Part shown: piece after piece, positions 15,938-25,660 of the stretch
Layout: each line of letters opens with the position of its first letter
How positions within the stretch are numbered: the stretch's first letter is position 1
Assembly: GCA_002404865.1 (NCBI GenBank)
Contig: DHKP01000005.1
Span: 1 to 43,948, forward strand
Source: Caryophanales bacterium UBA4691
Lineage (GTDB): Bacteria > Bacillota_I > Bacilli_A > RFN20 > CAG-826
Direction: 5' to 3'
DNA: 43,948 nt
Program-made: the position numbers and the translations under genes
Notes under the pieces: generated by a model
Told to the model about the DNA's origin: nothing
Databases searched by the model: none
What the model saw: the letters and a program-made list of their open reading frames with translations, nothing else

Positions 15938-17000
15938 TAACGAATTGCCTCATTTGGAAGTGAATGAACTTTCGGAAAAAACAAAAAAATCCATGTGGAC
16001 CCGAACGATAGCTGCTTTTGGAATGCTTTTTACGCTTGTTCCCGCGATATTCTTAGGTGGGTGGGTTTTCTTTTTTTTGCTCGCGATTGTCATCGCTTTC
16101 GGCATTTATGAAATGATTCAAGCGACAAGGAAAAAATACAGATGGTGGGTTTGGCTATCCACATATCTAATTACTTTTAGTTATGTGTATTGGTTTGTCA
16201 TCAAGGCAAATTTGCTTGAATTCCAGTTATCGGAAGCGAGTCACACCGCTTTCCAATTCTCTTTGGAAGACTATTATTCGGGAATTGTCGTAACCCCGAT
16301 TGGAGTAGCGGTCGCAATTGGCCTATATTGCTTTATCGCGATTGCTGATAAGGGTTTTGATTTTGGCGACGTTGCTTATTTTGTTTTTTTCACCCTTTTG
16401 CTTGGCTTAGGATTCCAGTCGTTTTTCTTCTTACGTTATTACCCGTTTTATTTGTTTAGCCACAATCCTTCTTTCATGAATCAGCAATGGATGGGGGATA
16501 AAATCGGTGCAGAACTGCCTTCAATTTGGCAATTTCAGTATTTTTGGAGCGTCGGATTGATTTTTGGAATGCTTATCGCGGCTACCTTGAGCGATATGCT
16601 CGCTTATTTTGGCGGCGTTTTCTTTGGAAAGCACAAAATGAATCCCCGCATCTCCCCGAATAAAACCTGGGAAGGGTTTTTCTTTGGAATTATCGGAGGA
16701 ATCGTCTGCACTTTTGTTTTTGGGATTACGATGGCTGCCTGCAATTTCCCGCTCCTACCAACTTTAACCCTTGATAAATGGTATTGGATTTTGCTTTTGG
16801 CGACTATAGGAACGCTTGCGGGAGTCTTAGGTGATTTGTCGCTTAGTTTGATCAAGCGCCATTATGGAATAAAAGATTTTGGCACCCTGATCCCAGGACA
16901 TGGCGGCGTGATGGACCGTATCGATAGTAATCTTTTTAGCGCAATCGGGATGACCGTTATCCTTATTTTCATTACGAACGGCTGGAATTTTGCTTTATGA
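15930..17000 (+). CDS. cdsA: Phosphatidate cytidylyltransferase
   Basis: CdsA makes CDP-diacylglycerol from phosphatidic acid and CTP. It is a polytopic membrane protein with about eight hydrophobic segments. The signature lies in the C-terminal part: SPNKTWEGFFFGIIGG, LGDLSLSLIKRHYGIKDFGTL and IPGHGGVMDRIDS. The 356 residues exceed the usual 265 because the first half contains an extra region between helices. GGAGG precedes the ATG inside uppS. Its stop overlaps the dxr start as ATGA. Confidence 0.94.
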   Translation: MNNNELPHLEVNELSEKTKKSMWTRTIAAFGMLFTLVPAIFLGGWVFFFLLAIVIAFGIYEMIQATRKKYRWWVWLSTYLITFSYVYWFVIKANLLEFQLSEASHTAFQFSLEDYYSGIVVTPIGVAVAIGLYCFIAIADKGFDFGDVAYFVFFTLLLGLGFQSFFFLRYYPFYLFSHNPSFMNQQWMGDKIGAELPSIWQFQYFWSVGLIFGMLIAATLSDMLAYFGGVFFGKHKMNPRISPNKTWEGFFFGIIGGIVCTFVFGITMAACNFPLLPTLTLDKWYWILLLATIGTLAGVLGDLSLSLIKRHYGIKDFGTLIPGHGGVMDRIDSNLFSAIGMTVILIFITNGWNFAL

Positions 17001-18148
17001 GGAAAGTTTGCTTGCTTGGAGCAAGCGGCAACATCGGCACGCAAGCTCTTGATATCATCTTTCTTGACCGCGCACATTTTTTATTAAAAGCAATTTCGGT
17101 CGGAGAACGCGTGGATAAAATCCCTTCTATTTTGGAACGTTTTCCTTCGATTGACCGCATTTGCGTAAAAAACGAAAGCGATTACCTCCGTCTCAAGGAG
17201 GAATACCGTAATCTTCATTTTTATTATGGAGACGATGGGCTTCTCTCTTTATTGAATGAAACGGACGCGGAGATGGTTATTAACGCTCTCGTTGGCTTTG
17301 CTGGATTATTGCCTTCTATCCGCGCTTTGGAACTAAATAAAATCCTCTGTTTGGCGAATAAAGAATCGCTCGTGGTCGGAGGGAGTTTCATTAAAACGTT
17401 ATTAAAGGAAGGGCATGGCGTTCTTTATCCGATTGATTCGGAGCACGTTGCGATAGCGAAGTGCTTTTCTTTGGTTTCTAGAGATGAAGTAAAAAGGATT
17501 TTGATTACGGGCAGTGGCGGTGCTTTCCGCAATAAAAAACGCGAAGAGCTAAATGGCGTTACGATAGAACTTGCCTTAAATCACCCTACTTGGAGCATGG
17601 GCAAAAAAATCACGATTGATAGTGACACAATGTTCAATAAAGGTTTTGAGGTCATTGAGGCTTCGATACTTTTTGATTGGCCGCTTGATGATATTGAGGT
17701 CATCTTGCATGATGAAAGCCATCTTCATAGCGCCCTCGAATTAAAGGACGGCACCTTAATTGGCGAAGTAAGCAAGCCTGATATGCATGGGCCAATTGCT
17801 TATGCTTTATACGAGGGCAAAGTCAAACTAGACGATATTTTGAAAGTCAAATCCTTAAATGAATTTGGCCCATATCATTTTCATTCGTTTGATGAAAAAC
17901 GCTATCCCGCCCTTAAAATCGCAACAAGCGCCTATCGAAAAGGAGGCGCATATGGGGCGATTCTTAATGCCGCGGTAGAAGAATGCGACTATTTGTTCTT
18001 AGAAGGCAAAATTCCTTTTCTTGCGATTGAGGAGTGGGTGAAAAAAGCGTTATTAAATGTGAAATCGCCCCAAACACCTTCACTACGTGATATTCTTATT
18101 GCCGATCATTCTACGCGGGAATACCTTCGCTTAGAGTTGGGAGATTAA
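16997..18148 (+). CDS. dxr: 1-deoxy-D-xylulose 5-phosphate reductoisomerase
   Basis: Dxr is the committed enzyme of the non-mevalonate (MEP) isoprenoid pathway, feeding UppS. The NADPH site is LLGASGNIGTQAL (about residues 6-18). The substrate and metal region shows NKESLVVGG, PIDSEH, TGSGGAFR, HPTWSMGKKITIDSDTMFNK and GFEVIEA. The length of 383 residues is normal. It is coupled to cdsA by a 4-nt overlap. Confidence 0.96.
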   Translation: MRKVCLLGASGNIGTQALDIIFLDRAHFLLKAISVGERVDKIPSILERFPSIDRICVKNESDYLRLKEEYRNLHFYYGDDGLLSLLNETDAEMVINALVGFAGLLPSIRALELNKILCLANKESLVVGGSFIKTLLKEGHGVLYPIDSEHVAIAKCFSLVSRDEVKRILITGSGGAFRNKKREELNGVTIELALNHPTWSMGKKITIDSDTMFNKGFEVIEASILFDWPLDDIEVILHDESHLHSALELKDGTLIGEVSKPDMHGPIAYALYEGKVKLDDILKVKSLNEFGPYHFHSFDEKRYPALKIATSAYRKGGAYGAILNAAVEECDYLFLEGKIPFLAIEEWVKKALLNVKSPQTPSLRDILIADHSTREYLRLELGD

Positions 18149-18151
18149 TCA

Positions 18152-19627
18152 ATGCATATTTTTGTTACTATTCTTATTCTCATCGTTATGCTTGGGGTTT
18201 TAGTTAGCGCTCACGAGGCCGGGCATCTATTCATGGCCAAGCGTTTTGGCGTTTATTGCGATGAATATTCGATTGGCTTTGGGCCAAAACTTTTCTCCCA
18301 TAAGCGAAAGGGCGCTGAGACTACCTTCTCAATTCGCGCAATTCCTCTTGGCGGATATGTCTCTATGTATGGAGAAGAAATGAAAAACGAAGGGGATGAA
18401 GCGGAAAACGATGATCGCTTCAAAGACATCCCGAAAGAGAGGAGCCTAGAAGGGGTATCCGCCTGGAAACGGTGTTTGATTCTTATCGCAGGTATTGCCG
18501 TTAATTTATTTATTTCTTTCTTGTTTTGCTTGATTTATGCGGTTTCTTTCCCTTCCTATCAATCGTATCAATCCTTTTTAGCGAAAGAAGCAACCGTTAA
18601 CGAGACTAGCCTAGCCAAAGTCAATACTGAAAGAGGGCGTTATGAAACGTCACTTCCTTTAGATTCTGGAAATTTATATATCGGAGTTGCAAAAGAAAAT
18701 AACAAAAACGGCGAGGAAGTACAAAATGATCCTCATCCTTGGGTTTATGGATTTTATATTCAAGGAGAGGAAAGCGTACTCGGCAAGAAAGAAGAGCAAG
18801 ATGCTTATCGACTTGTCTCTCCCGGCTTAGCCATTTCTAAAGACCAAAAAAATTATGGATTTATTCTCGATACGGATGCGACCATAAACGATAGCCACGT
18901 GATTGTGACTTATTACCCTGCAAGCGAAAAAACATCCAATAATCTATATAGCAATATTAGCCTTTATTCTCCTCTTCAAGATTCTTCAAAGAATTTCATC
19001 GCCTCTTCAACTGATTCTCTAGAACGCGAATTAGGGGTGAATTATTACCCTGATTTTTCTAACAAGATTGAACTTGCTGAAGGCGACAAATTAACCTTCC
19101 GTCTTTCTTTAGCAAATAAGAATAATGCTGGGGAAATTGTCGCTACGATTGAACAAAAAGAGATTTCTATTGTTCGTTCTTCTACCGGTTATGAAGGACC
19201 TTCCCTTTCAACCTATAGCAATGAATATTGGGCGCCTTTCGGAGAGAGGCTACTTTCTGGATGCATCGATTGGGTGAATTTCTTTCCCATGATTGGCGAA
19301 GGGTTGAAGAGTTTGTTCTTTGGAAATTTCAATTCTGTAGGGGGAGTTGTTGCGATGGGGGCTGGATTATCGCAACTATCTAACTATATGGGTTGGGGCA
19401 AAACGTTCTTCTATTACGGAGGACTAGTTTCCCTCAACCTAGCGATTTTCAATTTGCTGCCATTCCCAGGACTAGATGGTTGGGGGCTACTTGTTACTGT
19501 TATTGAGAAGCTGTTCAAGAAAAAGATTCCTCAAAAGGCAAAAGCGATTGTTTCGTTTATCGGATTAAGCCTACTTCTGCTTTTGGGTGTCTTTATCACG
19601 ATAAAAGACGTTATCGGTTTGTTTTAG
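18152..19627 (+). CDS. rseP: Site-2 intramembrane metalloprotease RseP/RasP
   Basis: This zinc protease cleaves membrane-spanning regulators within the bilayer. The N-terminal helix carries HEAGH (residues 21-25), followed by FGPKLF and IPLGGYVSMYGE. The third metal ligand is in LPFPGLDGW near residue 435. The 491 residues exceed RasP (about 420). The central region (about residues 140-345) is a long extracytoplasmic segment in which I cannot recognise a PDZ domain. It follows dxr by 3 nt, as in Bacillus, but proS, which normally follows, is missing and polC comes next. Confidence 0.92.
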   Translation: MHIFVTILILIVMLGVLVSAHEAGHLFMAKRFGVYCDEYSIGFGPKLFSHKRKGAETTFSIRAIPLGGYVSMYGEEMKNEGDEAENDDRFKDIPKERSLEGVSAWKRCLILIAGIAVNLFISFLFCLIYAVSFPSYQSYQSFLAKEATVNETSLAKVNTERGRYETSLPLDSGNLYIGVAKENNKNGEEVQNDPHPWVYGFYIQGEESVLGKKEEQDAYRLVSPGLAISKDQKNYGFILDTDATINDSHVIVTYYPASEKTSNNLYSNISLYSPLQDSSKNFIASSTDSLERELGVNYYPDFSNKIELAEGDKLTFRLSLANKNNAGEIVATIEQKEISIVRSSTGYEGPSLSTYSNEYWAPFGERLLSGCIDWVNFFPMIGEGLKSLFFGNFNSVGGVVAMGAGLSQLSNYMGWGKTFFYYGGLVSLNLAIFNLLPFPGLDGWGLLVTVIEKLFKKKIPQKAKAIVSFIGLSLLLLLGVFITIKDVIGLF

Positions 19628-19638
19628 GTGGATAGATT

Positions 19639-22600
19639 ATGGAAAAGAGAATGCTCGAATTTCTAAAATCGCTGAAGGTGAGTGATCCTTCTAGTTATGA
19701 CCTCTCTTTTTCTCGTTGCGAAAAAGACAAGAATAATCGTTACAAAGTTCTTTTCTTTTTCCAAAAAGAAGTGCCTTGGAATTATTCTTTATTAGAGGAA
19801 TTCATGCAAGGCCTCACTAATCTCCGCTATCTATATGACATTCATTTTTCTTATGAAAAAGCGCCTACGCTTGAAGATTATTCCTCATTATTTTCTAGTT
19901 GGTATTTAAATCGTTACCGCGACGCCTCCCCTTTTATTTTCGCTTTAGATCACGATAGCAAAGTCGCTATTAAAGCAATCAAAAAAGAAGATGAGGCAAA
20001 AATAGAAGAAGTTCTATCTAGCTTTAATGAACTCCTTGATTTTTTGAATTATGAGCCAGTTGTTCTTTTTCTAGAACCGGCAAAGGAAGAAAAAATCGAA
20101 GAGAAAAAAGAAGTTCCTCCTTCTAGCGAATATGACATCGCTAAAGAAAAAGAATACAAAGAGGCGATTAAGCAAGCGCAAAGCGAATATATTCAATCGA
20201 TGCAGCGTGAACGCTATTCCCGAAAAGGGAATTATCTGGAAGTGAAATCCATCAAGGAACTTTATTCAATGACGATGGTGAACGTCACTTTCAAAGGCGT
20301 TATTTTTCAAGCAGAGACGAAGCTTACCCGCAAAGGGACACTTTCGGGGACTTTTGCGATAGGTGACGATGATAGCGCCATTAATCTTCGTGCTTTCGAA
20401 AGCAAATCCGGCTTATCCGATGAAGAAATGCAAGGCATCAAAGTCGGCGATTATTGTTTAATCAAAGGGCGTGTCGGGCCCGATAAATTCACAGGCGAAT
20501 CCATCGTTATGATTGATTATTACGAGAAGCTTCCCCCGATGCCACTCCGTAATGACCCTGAAGAAGAAAAGCGCGTTGAGCTTCACCTCCATAGTAAAAT
20601 GAGCGCGATGGACGGATTAGGGGAGATGAGTGAATATTGCGCCCTTGCTAAAAACATGGGGATGGATGCGATTGCCGTTACTGACCATGGCGATATCCAA
20701 GCTTTCCCTGATGCGCAAAAAGCGGGGAAAGCAACAGGGCTTCACATCCTTTATGGCTGCGAATTCTATATGTTTGATCCCTTTCCGAATTACGTTTTTA
20801 ATCCGAGCGATATCCCTCTTTCTAATGCCCGCTACTGCGTATTCGATACCGAAACCACCGGCTTATCGAGCATGTTTGACCGAATGACGGAATTCGGTGG
20901 CGTTTTAGTCGAAAACGGTGCGGTGAGTAAGCGATTTGACTCTTTGATTAATCCGGGGATTGCGATTCCTAAGATGATTCAAGAGAAAACGCACATCACC
21001 GATGAGATGGTAAAGGGCAAGCCAACGATCGAAGAGCTTATGCCTCAAATCGAAGAATTCATCAAAGGAACGATTTTGGTTTCGCATAACGCAAGCTTCG
21101 ATATGGGCTTTTTAAACGAATCAAGGAAGAGAATGGGCCTAGCCCCTTTAACGAATCCCGTTATCGATACTCTTCCTTTATCTCACTACCTTTTCCCCGA
21201 CCGCAAATACCATAACCTTGAAGCGTTATATAAAAACTTAGGACTTCCTGATTATAAAGAAGATGCCGCTCACCGTGCTGACGCTGACGCGGAAAGCCTA
21301 TGGAATGCGTGGGCGGTTATGCTCCCGATATTAAATCCAAAAGGAAAACTCCTTCATAAAGATCTGATGAATCTTAAGATTGATGAAGACTATTTCCGTT
21401 TTGCGCCTTTAAAAGAAAAAGTCGAGAAAGGAACCGCGAGTATTGATGATCTCAACGATCTAGTGAAATCAACGGTTTCTAACTTCTATAAGAATATTCG
21501 CGCAACGCACATGATTGCCTTAGTGAAAAACGAGCAGGGGCTTAAAGATCTCTACGCGCTTGTTTCTTTAAGCAATACCACCTATTTAGCGGATTTGCCA
21601 AAGATTCCTAAGTCGGAATTGTCGCGTCTACGGAAGAATCTTCTTTTTGGTAGTGCCTGCTTCAATGGCGAAGTTTTCCGCAGTGCGACTTATGATTCTT
21701 ACGACAAACTAAAAGAAACGATGAAATTCTATGATTACATCGAAATTCAACCTGTCGAGAATTATTCGTATTTGGTGAATACCCACGATATTACGCAAGA
21801 ACGTTTGATGCAGATTTTGAAAACAATCATCAAGGCGGCAGACGAATTAAAGATTCCCGTTTGTGCGACAGGCGACGTCCATTATGTCAATCCCGAAGAT
21901 AAGATTTGCCGCGATGTTTATATTGAAGCGAAAGCAATCGGCAATGGTTCTCACCCACTTAATCCGCCATTTCGCGCCCGCTTGCCTCATTTCGAAAACC
22001 CTGACCAGCATTTTCGTTCCACTAAAGAAATGATGGATTCTTTTAAAACATGGCTCCCTATAGATAAATGCAAAGAAATCATTGTGACTAATACCCGCAA
22101 TATCGCAAGTCAACTAGGGGAGCTTCAGCCAGTTAAAATGGGTACCTTCCCACCAAACGCGAACCTCCCAGATAGCGCGGAACGGCTCCGCGAGATTTGC
22201 TACAACAACCTTCATCTCCATTATGGAGAAAACCCTGATCCAGAAGTGAAGAAACGTCTAGATATGGAACTAGACGGCATTATTGGAAACGGTTACTCCG
22301 TCACTTATTACATCGCTCATTGCATCATCAAGAAAGCGAATGAGGATGGCTATTTTGTTGGCTCACGTGGTTCTGTCGGCTCTTCTTTTGCCGCGACGAT
22401 GGCGGATATTACGGAAGTCAATCCTCTTGCGCCACATTATTTATGCCCGAATTGCAAGCATTTTGAATGGGCAAACGATGATCCAAAATTTAAGCATATC
22501 CGCAGTGGATTTGATCTTCCTGACAAAGAATGCCCGGTTTGCCATACAAAAATGCTTAAGAACGGCCAAACGATCCCTTTCCAAACCTTCCTAGGGTTCA

Positions 22601-24072
22601 AGGCGGAAAAAGTCCCTGACATTGATTTAAATTTCCCTCCGGATTATCAATCTAGAGCGCACGCCTATACTAGAACTTTGCTTGGTGAAAATAACTGCTA
22701 TCGCGCAGGGACCATTGAAACCGTTGCCGATAAGACTGCTTTCGGTTTTGTGAGAGGTTATTACGAGAAGATGGGGATTAACCCTGATTCTATCCCTAGC
22801 GCCCAAATCGCGAAAATCGCGAACAAATGCCAAGGGGTAAAGCGAACAACTGGTCAACATCCAGGTGGAATCGTCGTTATTCCGAAAGATATGGACGTTT
22901 TTGATTTCACCCCATATCAGCACCCAGCCGATGATTTAACAAGCGACTGGCTGACGACTCACTATGACTTCGCTTCCATGCACGATGAAGTTCTTAAACT
23001 TGACCTTCTTGGGCACGTCGATCCTCTTGCCCTTCGTAAGCTCACATTGATTACGAAATACGACTTTAAGAAAATCCCGATGGACGACCCACGCGTTTTA
23101 TCGCTTTTCTCTTCTCCAAAAGAACTCGGAATGGAAAATAACCCTCTTAATTTTGCGACCGGGGCTGTCGCTCTTCCTGAGTTCGGTACCAATTTCGTTC
23201 AAGGGCTTTTATCCAAAGCTCTCCCTCATTCCTTCAATGACTTGCTCATTATTTCCGGTTTGAGCCACGGAACTGACGTCTGGAATAATAACGCCGAAGA
23301 CATCATCACGAGCAAAACCGCAACGCTAGATGGGGTTATCGGATGTCGTGACGATATCATGAACTATCTTATTTCGATGGGGGTAGATTCTTCTTTATCC
23401 TTCCAAATCATGGAAGATGTGCGCCATGGACATGGCAAATTCCAAAAGAAAGAAGCCGTTTATGTCCCGGAAATGAAAAAGCACGACGTTCCTGATTGGT
23501 ACATTGAATCTTGCCGCAAGATTCAATATCTTTTCCCTCGCGCCCACGCTACAGCATATGTCATGGGAGCGGTTCGCATGGCTTGGTATAAGCTCTATAT
23601 GCCTCTATATTTCTATGCGATTTATTTCAGCGTCCGTTGCGATAAATGGGATATTGCTACGATGATCAAAGGCAAAGAAGCGGTTTATCAAATGATCAAG
23701 GAATTGCAGCTAAAGTCTCAAGACCGCAAAGCCTTCACACCAAAAGACAACGAAATTTTAAAGTCTCTTATTGTCGCAAGCGAAATGCTCGAGCGGGGTT
23801 ATCATTTTTCGAATATCGATCTATATAAGAGCGAAGCGACCGACTTTGTCGTCGATGAAAAGAATAAATCGCTTATTCCGCCGTATTGCGTTTTGGATAA
23901 CCTTGGAGAAAGTGCCGCTGAAACCGTGGTTGCCGCTAGAAAAGATGGTACCTTCCTTTCGATTGAAGATTTAAAGGACCGTACCAAGCTAAGCGAAAGA
24001 AATATCGATGACCTTAAAAAGCTTGGTGCTCTTGGTGATTTAGGCGATAGCAACCAGATGACTCTCTTTTAA
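19639..24072 (+). CDS. polC: DNA polymerase III alpha subunit, PolC type
   Basis: PolC is the Gram-positive replicative polymerase with an embedded proofreading exonuclease. Domains in order: N-terminal region, OB fold (about residues 205-295), PHP start VELHLHSKMSAMDGLG (about 313), DEDD exonuclease from FDTETTGLSS (about 400) to the HRADADAESLW region, the remainder of PHP with CATGDVHYVN, and the polymerase core with VGSRGSVGSSFAAT. A zinc finger follows (CPNC...CPVCHTK), then VPDIDLNFPPDYQ, RTTGQHPGG and a helix-hairpin-helix tail. At 1477 residues it is complete. It ends a long convergent-free operon. Confidence 0.98.
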   Translation: MEKRMLEFLKSLKVSDPSSYDLSFSRCEKDKNNRYKVLFFFQKEVPWNYSLLEEFMQGLTNLRYLYDIHFSYEKAPTLEDYSSLFSSWYLNRYRDASPFIFALDHDSKVAIKAIKKEDEAKIEEVLSSFNELLDFLNYEPVVLFLEPAKEEKIEEKKEVPPSSEYDIAKEKEYKEAIKQAQSEYIQSMQRERYSRKGNYLEVKSIKELYSMTMVNVTFKGVIFQAETKLTRKGTLSGTFAIGDDDSAINLRAFESKSGLSDEEMQGIKVGDYCLIKGRVGPDKFTGESIVMIDYYEKLPPMPLRNDPEEEKRVELHLHSKMSAMDGLGEMSEYCALAKNMGMDAIAVTDHGDIQAFPDAQKAGKATGLHILYGCEFYMFDPFPNYVFNPSDIPLSNARYCVFDTETTGLSSMFDRMTEFGGVLVENGAVSKRFDSLINPGIAIPKMIQEKTHITDEMVKGKPTIEELMPQIEEFIKGTILVSHNASFDMGFLNESRKRMGLAPLTNPVIDTLPLSHYLFPDRKYHNLEALYKNLGLPDYKEDAAHRADADAESLWNAWAVMLPILNPKGKLLHKDLMNLKIDEDYFRFAPLKEKVEKGTASIDDLNDLVKSTVSNFYKNIRATHMIALVKNEQGLKDLYALVSLSNTTYLADLPKIPKSELSRLRKNLLFGSACFNGEVFRSATYDSYDKLKETMKFYDYIEIQPVENYSYLVNTHDITQERLMQILKTIIKAADELKIPVCATGDVHYVNPEDKICRDVYIEAKAIGNGSHPLNPPFRARLPHFENPDQHFRSTKEMMDSFKTWLPIDKCKEIIVTNTRNIASQLGELQPVKMGTFPPNANLPDSAERLREICYNNLHLHYGENPDPEVKKRLDMELDGIIGNGYSVTYYIAHCIIKKANEDGYFVGSRGSVGSSFAATMADITEVNPLAPHYLCPNCKHFEWANDDPKFKHIRSGFDLPDKECPVCHTKMLKNGQTIPFQTFLGFKAEKVPDIDLNFPPDYQSRAHAYTRTLLGENNCYRAGTIETVADKTAFGFVRGYYEKMGINPDSIPSAQIAKIANKCQGVKRTTGQHPGGIVVIPKDMDVFDFTPYQHPADDLTSDWLTTHYDFASMHDEVLKLDLLGHVDPLALRKLTLITKYDFKKIPMDDPRVLSLFSSPKELGMENNPLNFATGAVALPEFGTNFVQGLLSKALPHSFNDLLIISGLSHGTDVWNNNAEDIITSKTATLDGVIGCRDDIMNYLISMGVDSSLSFQIMEDVRHGHGKFQKKEAVYVPEMKKHDVPDWYIESCRKIQYLFPRAHATAYVMGAVRMAWYKLYMPLYFYAIYFSVRCDKWDIATMIKGKEAVYQMIKELQLKSQDRKAFTPKDNEILKSLIVASEMLERGYHFSNIDLYKSEATDFVVDEKNKSLIPPYCVLDNLGESAAETVVAARKDGTFLSIEDLKDRTKLSERNIDDLKKLGALGDLGDSNQMTLF

Positions 24073-24101
24073 AAAGGAGTTAGGAGTGTTATATTATCGC
24101 T

Positions 24102-24119
24102 CGCAAAGATTTCTTTGCG
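24102..24119 (+). other. Perfect hairpin directly before tRNA-Pro
   Basis: CGCAAAGATTTCTTTGCG is a perfect inverted repeat ending 2 nt before the mature tRNA. A TATTAT box (24092-24097) places the transcription start at or near its 5' edge, so the precursor would start with a stem-loop. Confidence 0.55.
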
Positions 24120-24121
24120 TT

Positions 24122-24198
24122 CGGGACGTAGCATAGCTTGGTAGTGCGCCTGGTTCGGGACCAGGAGGTCGCGAGTTCAAATCTCGCCGTTCCGACCA
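24122..24198 (+). tRNA. tRNA-Pro (anticodon CGG)
   Basis: The 77-nt cloverleaf has acceptor CGGGACG/CGTTCCG (one G-T pair), discriminator A and an encoded CCA. The anticodon loop TTCGGGA places CGG at 24156-24158, which reads CCG codons. The T-loop TTCAAAT is standard. It follows polC after 49 nt and has its own terminator. Confidence 0.95.
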
Positions 24199-24209
24199 AT
24201 AATCAAAAT

Positions 24210-24240
24210 AACGTCGCTTTTGCGGCGTTTTTTATTCTTT
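24210..24240 (+). terminator. Terminator after tRNA-Pro
   Basis: AACGTCGC and GCGGCGTT pair (one T-G) around TTTT, followed by a run of T. Confidence 0.85.
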
Positions 24241-24349
24241 TATAGAGAAAATCTTCGCAAATTTCATTTTTTTAAAAAGAATCATGATAAAAATGGCTAT
24301 AGACGTGCAATACATTTTTCTTCAAGTCGCAAAATCTTTTTTGAATCGG

Positions 24350-24355
24350 TAAAAT
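24350..24355 (+). promoter_or_regulatory. -10 box of the 24362 gene, leaderless-type
   Basis: TAAAAT ends 6 nt before the ATG at 24362. No Shine-Dalgarno is present. Confidence 0.4.
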
Positions 24356-24361
24356 AGCGAT

Positions 24362-25438
24362 ATGAATAAAAATGCGCATCAAAAAGAAAGCTCCAACCCA
24401 ATTCGAGCTAGACAAATCGATTTGCTCAAGAAGTATTATGAAATCGATGAGGGAAAGAAACTTGTTAAAGTGAAACTCGCTTATCAAAAAGCAAGCGAAC
24501 TATTTACGAATGATTTTTGTTCAAAAGATTATCCGGAATTTAGCCCAGAAATTTTAGAAAGAGTCTCTCAAATCATCGCTCATATTCCTCTCGGCTATAA
24601 AATCGATCTTCAATTCGCAATCGAAGACTATGAAGGCTACGATGCAAAAAAACTTTTGGAGTCTTTTAACGACGCGATTGAAATGAGTCATTATAGTACT
24701 CTCTCCGAAGGCAAAAGAAACGGGATCAAAATCGCTTTATTGTTGATCGCAGGTATTATTTGCCTTGTTTTGAAGAATACCGGTGAAGGGGCTGGCTGGT
24801 TTGGAGAAGGGAGCACCAAAGAACTCATTTCCGAGATTATCGATATCACAGGTTGGGTATTTGTTTGGGAAGCCGTATCCATTATTTTCCTTTCTCCTAG
24901 CGAAGAAAGAGCGCGCGCTATCCGCTTCCGAACGAGGATTGATTCCATCTCTTTCGTTTCTAGAGAGAACGAGGAAACCCTTTCTAGCGAAAAATGCGAA
25001 AAGATATTTGAGCAGTGGGCGGAAGAAAATAAGCTCAAGAAGTTATCGCGAGAAATGCTACTTGTCGCAGGGAGTGGTTTTATTGCGATTGCAATTTCTT
25101 CTTTGATTGCCAATATGAATGTGTATTTCGATTCTGCCAATCATTATTCCCCACTTTATATCACATTCGGGATTATATTTAGCCTTCTTTCGGCCTTTGT
25201 GATGTCGATTGCGGGAATGGGCGCGATTTCGCGTTACTTAGGGCGTGGGCCATTTCAAAAGTTTGTCGGCTTTTATGCGGTTATTTGCTTAATCGTATCC
25301 ATCACGAGCATCGTCTTCTCTTTCCTAGGAGAAGCAAATAACGGAACGAATTGGAAAATGTTTGCATCTGGCGTCTTTTCCTTGGTTTTCTATATTTTAT
25401 ATGCCTTAGGATGGGTTATGAATTCCAAAAAAGAATAA
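24362..25438 (+). CDS. Hypothetical six-helix membrane protein
   Basis: I do not recognise the family. The 358-residue protein has a soluble, charged N-terminal region of about 115 residues that contains IPLGYKIDLQFAIEDYEGYD. About six hydrophobic helices follow (roughly residues 120-140, 158-178, 233-256, 266-288, 297-321 and 333-352), with a charged cytoplasmic-looking loop of about 55 residues between helices 2 and 3. No signal peptide or catalytic motif is evident. The start ATG has no ribosome binding site but lies 7 nt after TAAAAT. It sits alone between tRNA-Pro and tRNA-Arg, so context gives no clue. Codon use resembles that of its neighbours. Confidence 0.75.
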   Translation: MNKNAHQKESSNPIRARQIDLLKKYYEIDEGKKLVKVKLAYQKASELFTNDFCSKDYPEFSPEILERVSQIIAHIPLGYKIDLQFAIEDYEGYDAKKLLESFNDAIEMSHYSTLSEGKRNGIKIALLLIAGIICLVLKNTGEGAGWFGEGSTKELISEIIDITGWVFVWEAVSIIFLSPSEERARAIRFRTRIDSISFVSRENEETLSSEKCEKIFEQWAEENKLKKLSREMLLVAGSGFIAIAISSLIANMNVYFDSANHYSPLYITFGIIFSLLSAFVMSIAGMGAISRYLGRGPFQKFVGFYAVICLIVSITSIVFSFLGEANNGTNWKMFASGVFSLVFYILYALGWVMNSKKE

Positions 25439-25478
25439 GATTATCGTTTATTAGTTGTGATAAAATACGAGTTTGTGT

Positions 25479-25555
25479 GCGCCCGTAGCTCAGCTGGATA
25501 GAGCACTTCCCTCCTAAGGAAGGGGTCAGCCGTTCGAATCGGCTCGGGCGCGCCA
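25479..25555 (+). tRNA. tRNA-Arg (anticodon CCT)
   Basis: The 77-nt cloverleaf has acceptor GCGCCCG/CGGGCGC, discriminator G and encoded CCA. The anticodon stem CTTCC/GGAAG encloses loop CTCCTAA with CCT at 25513-25515, which reads AGG. A likely extended -10 (TGATAAAAT, 25458-25466) lies upstream. Confidence 0.95.
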
Positions 25556-25660
25556 TTTTGTAAAATCGTCATTTTGCAACCACTAGTTGCGAATTTGAAA
25601 AGCGGAGTTTCTAGAAGCAACCGCTCCTGAATACTTAAAATTTTGCCAGGAGAAAAAACG

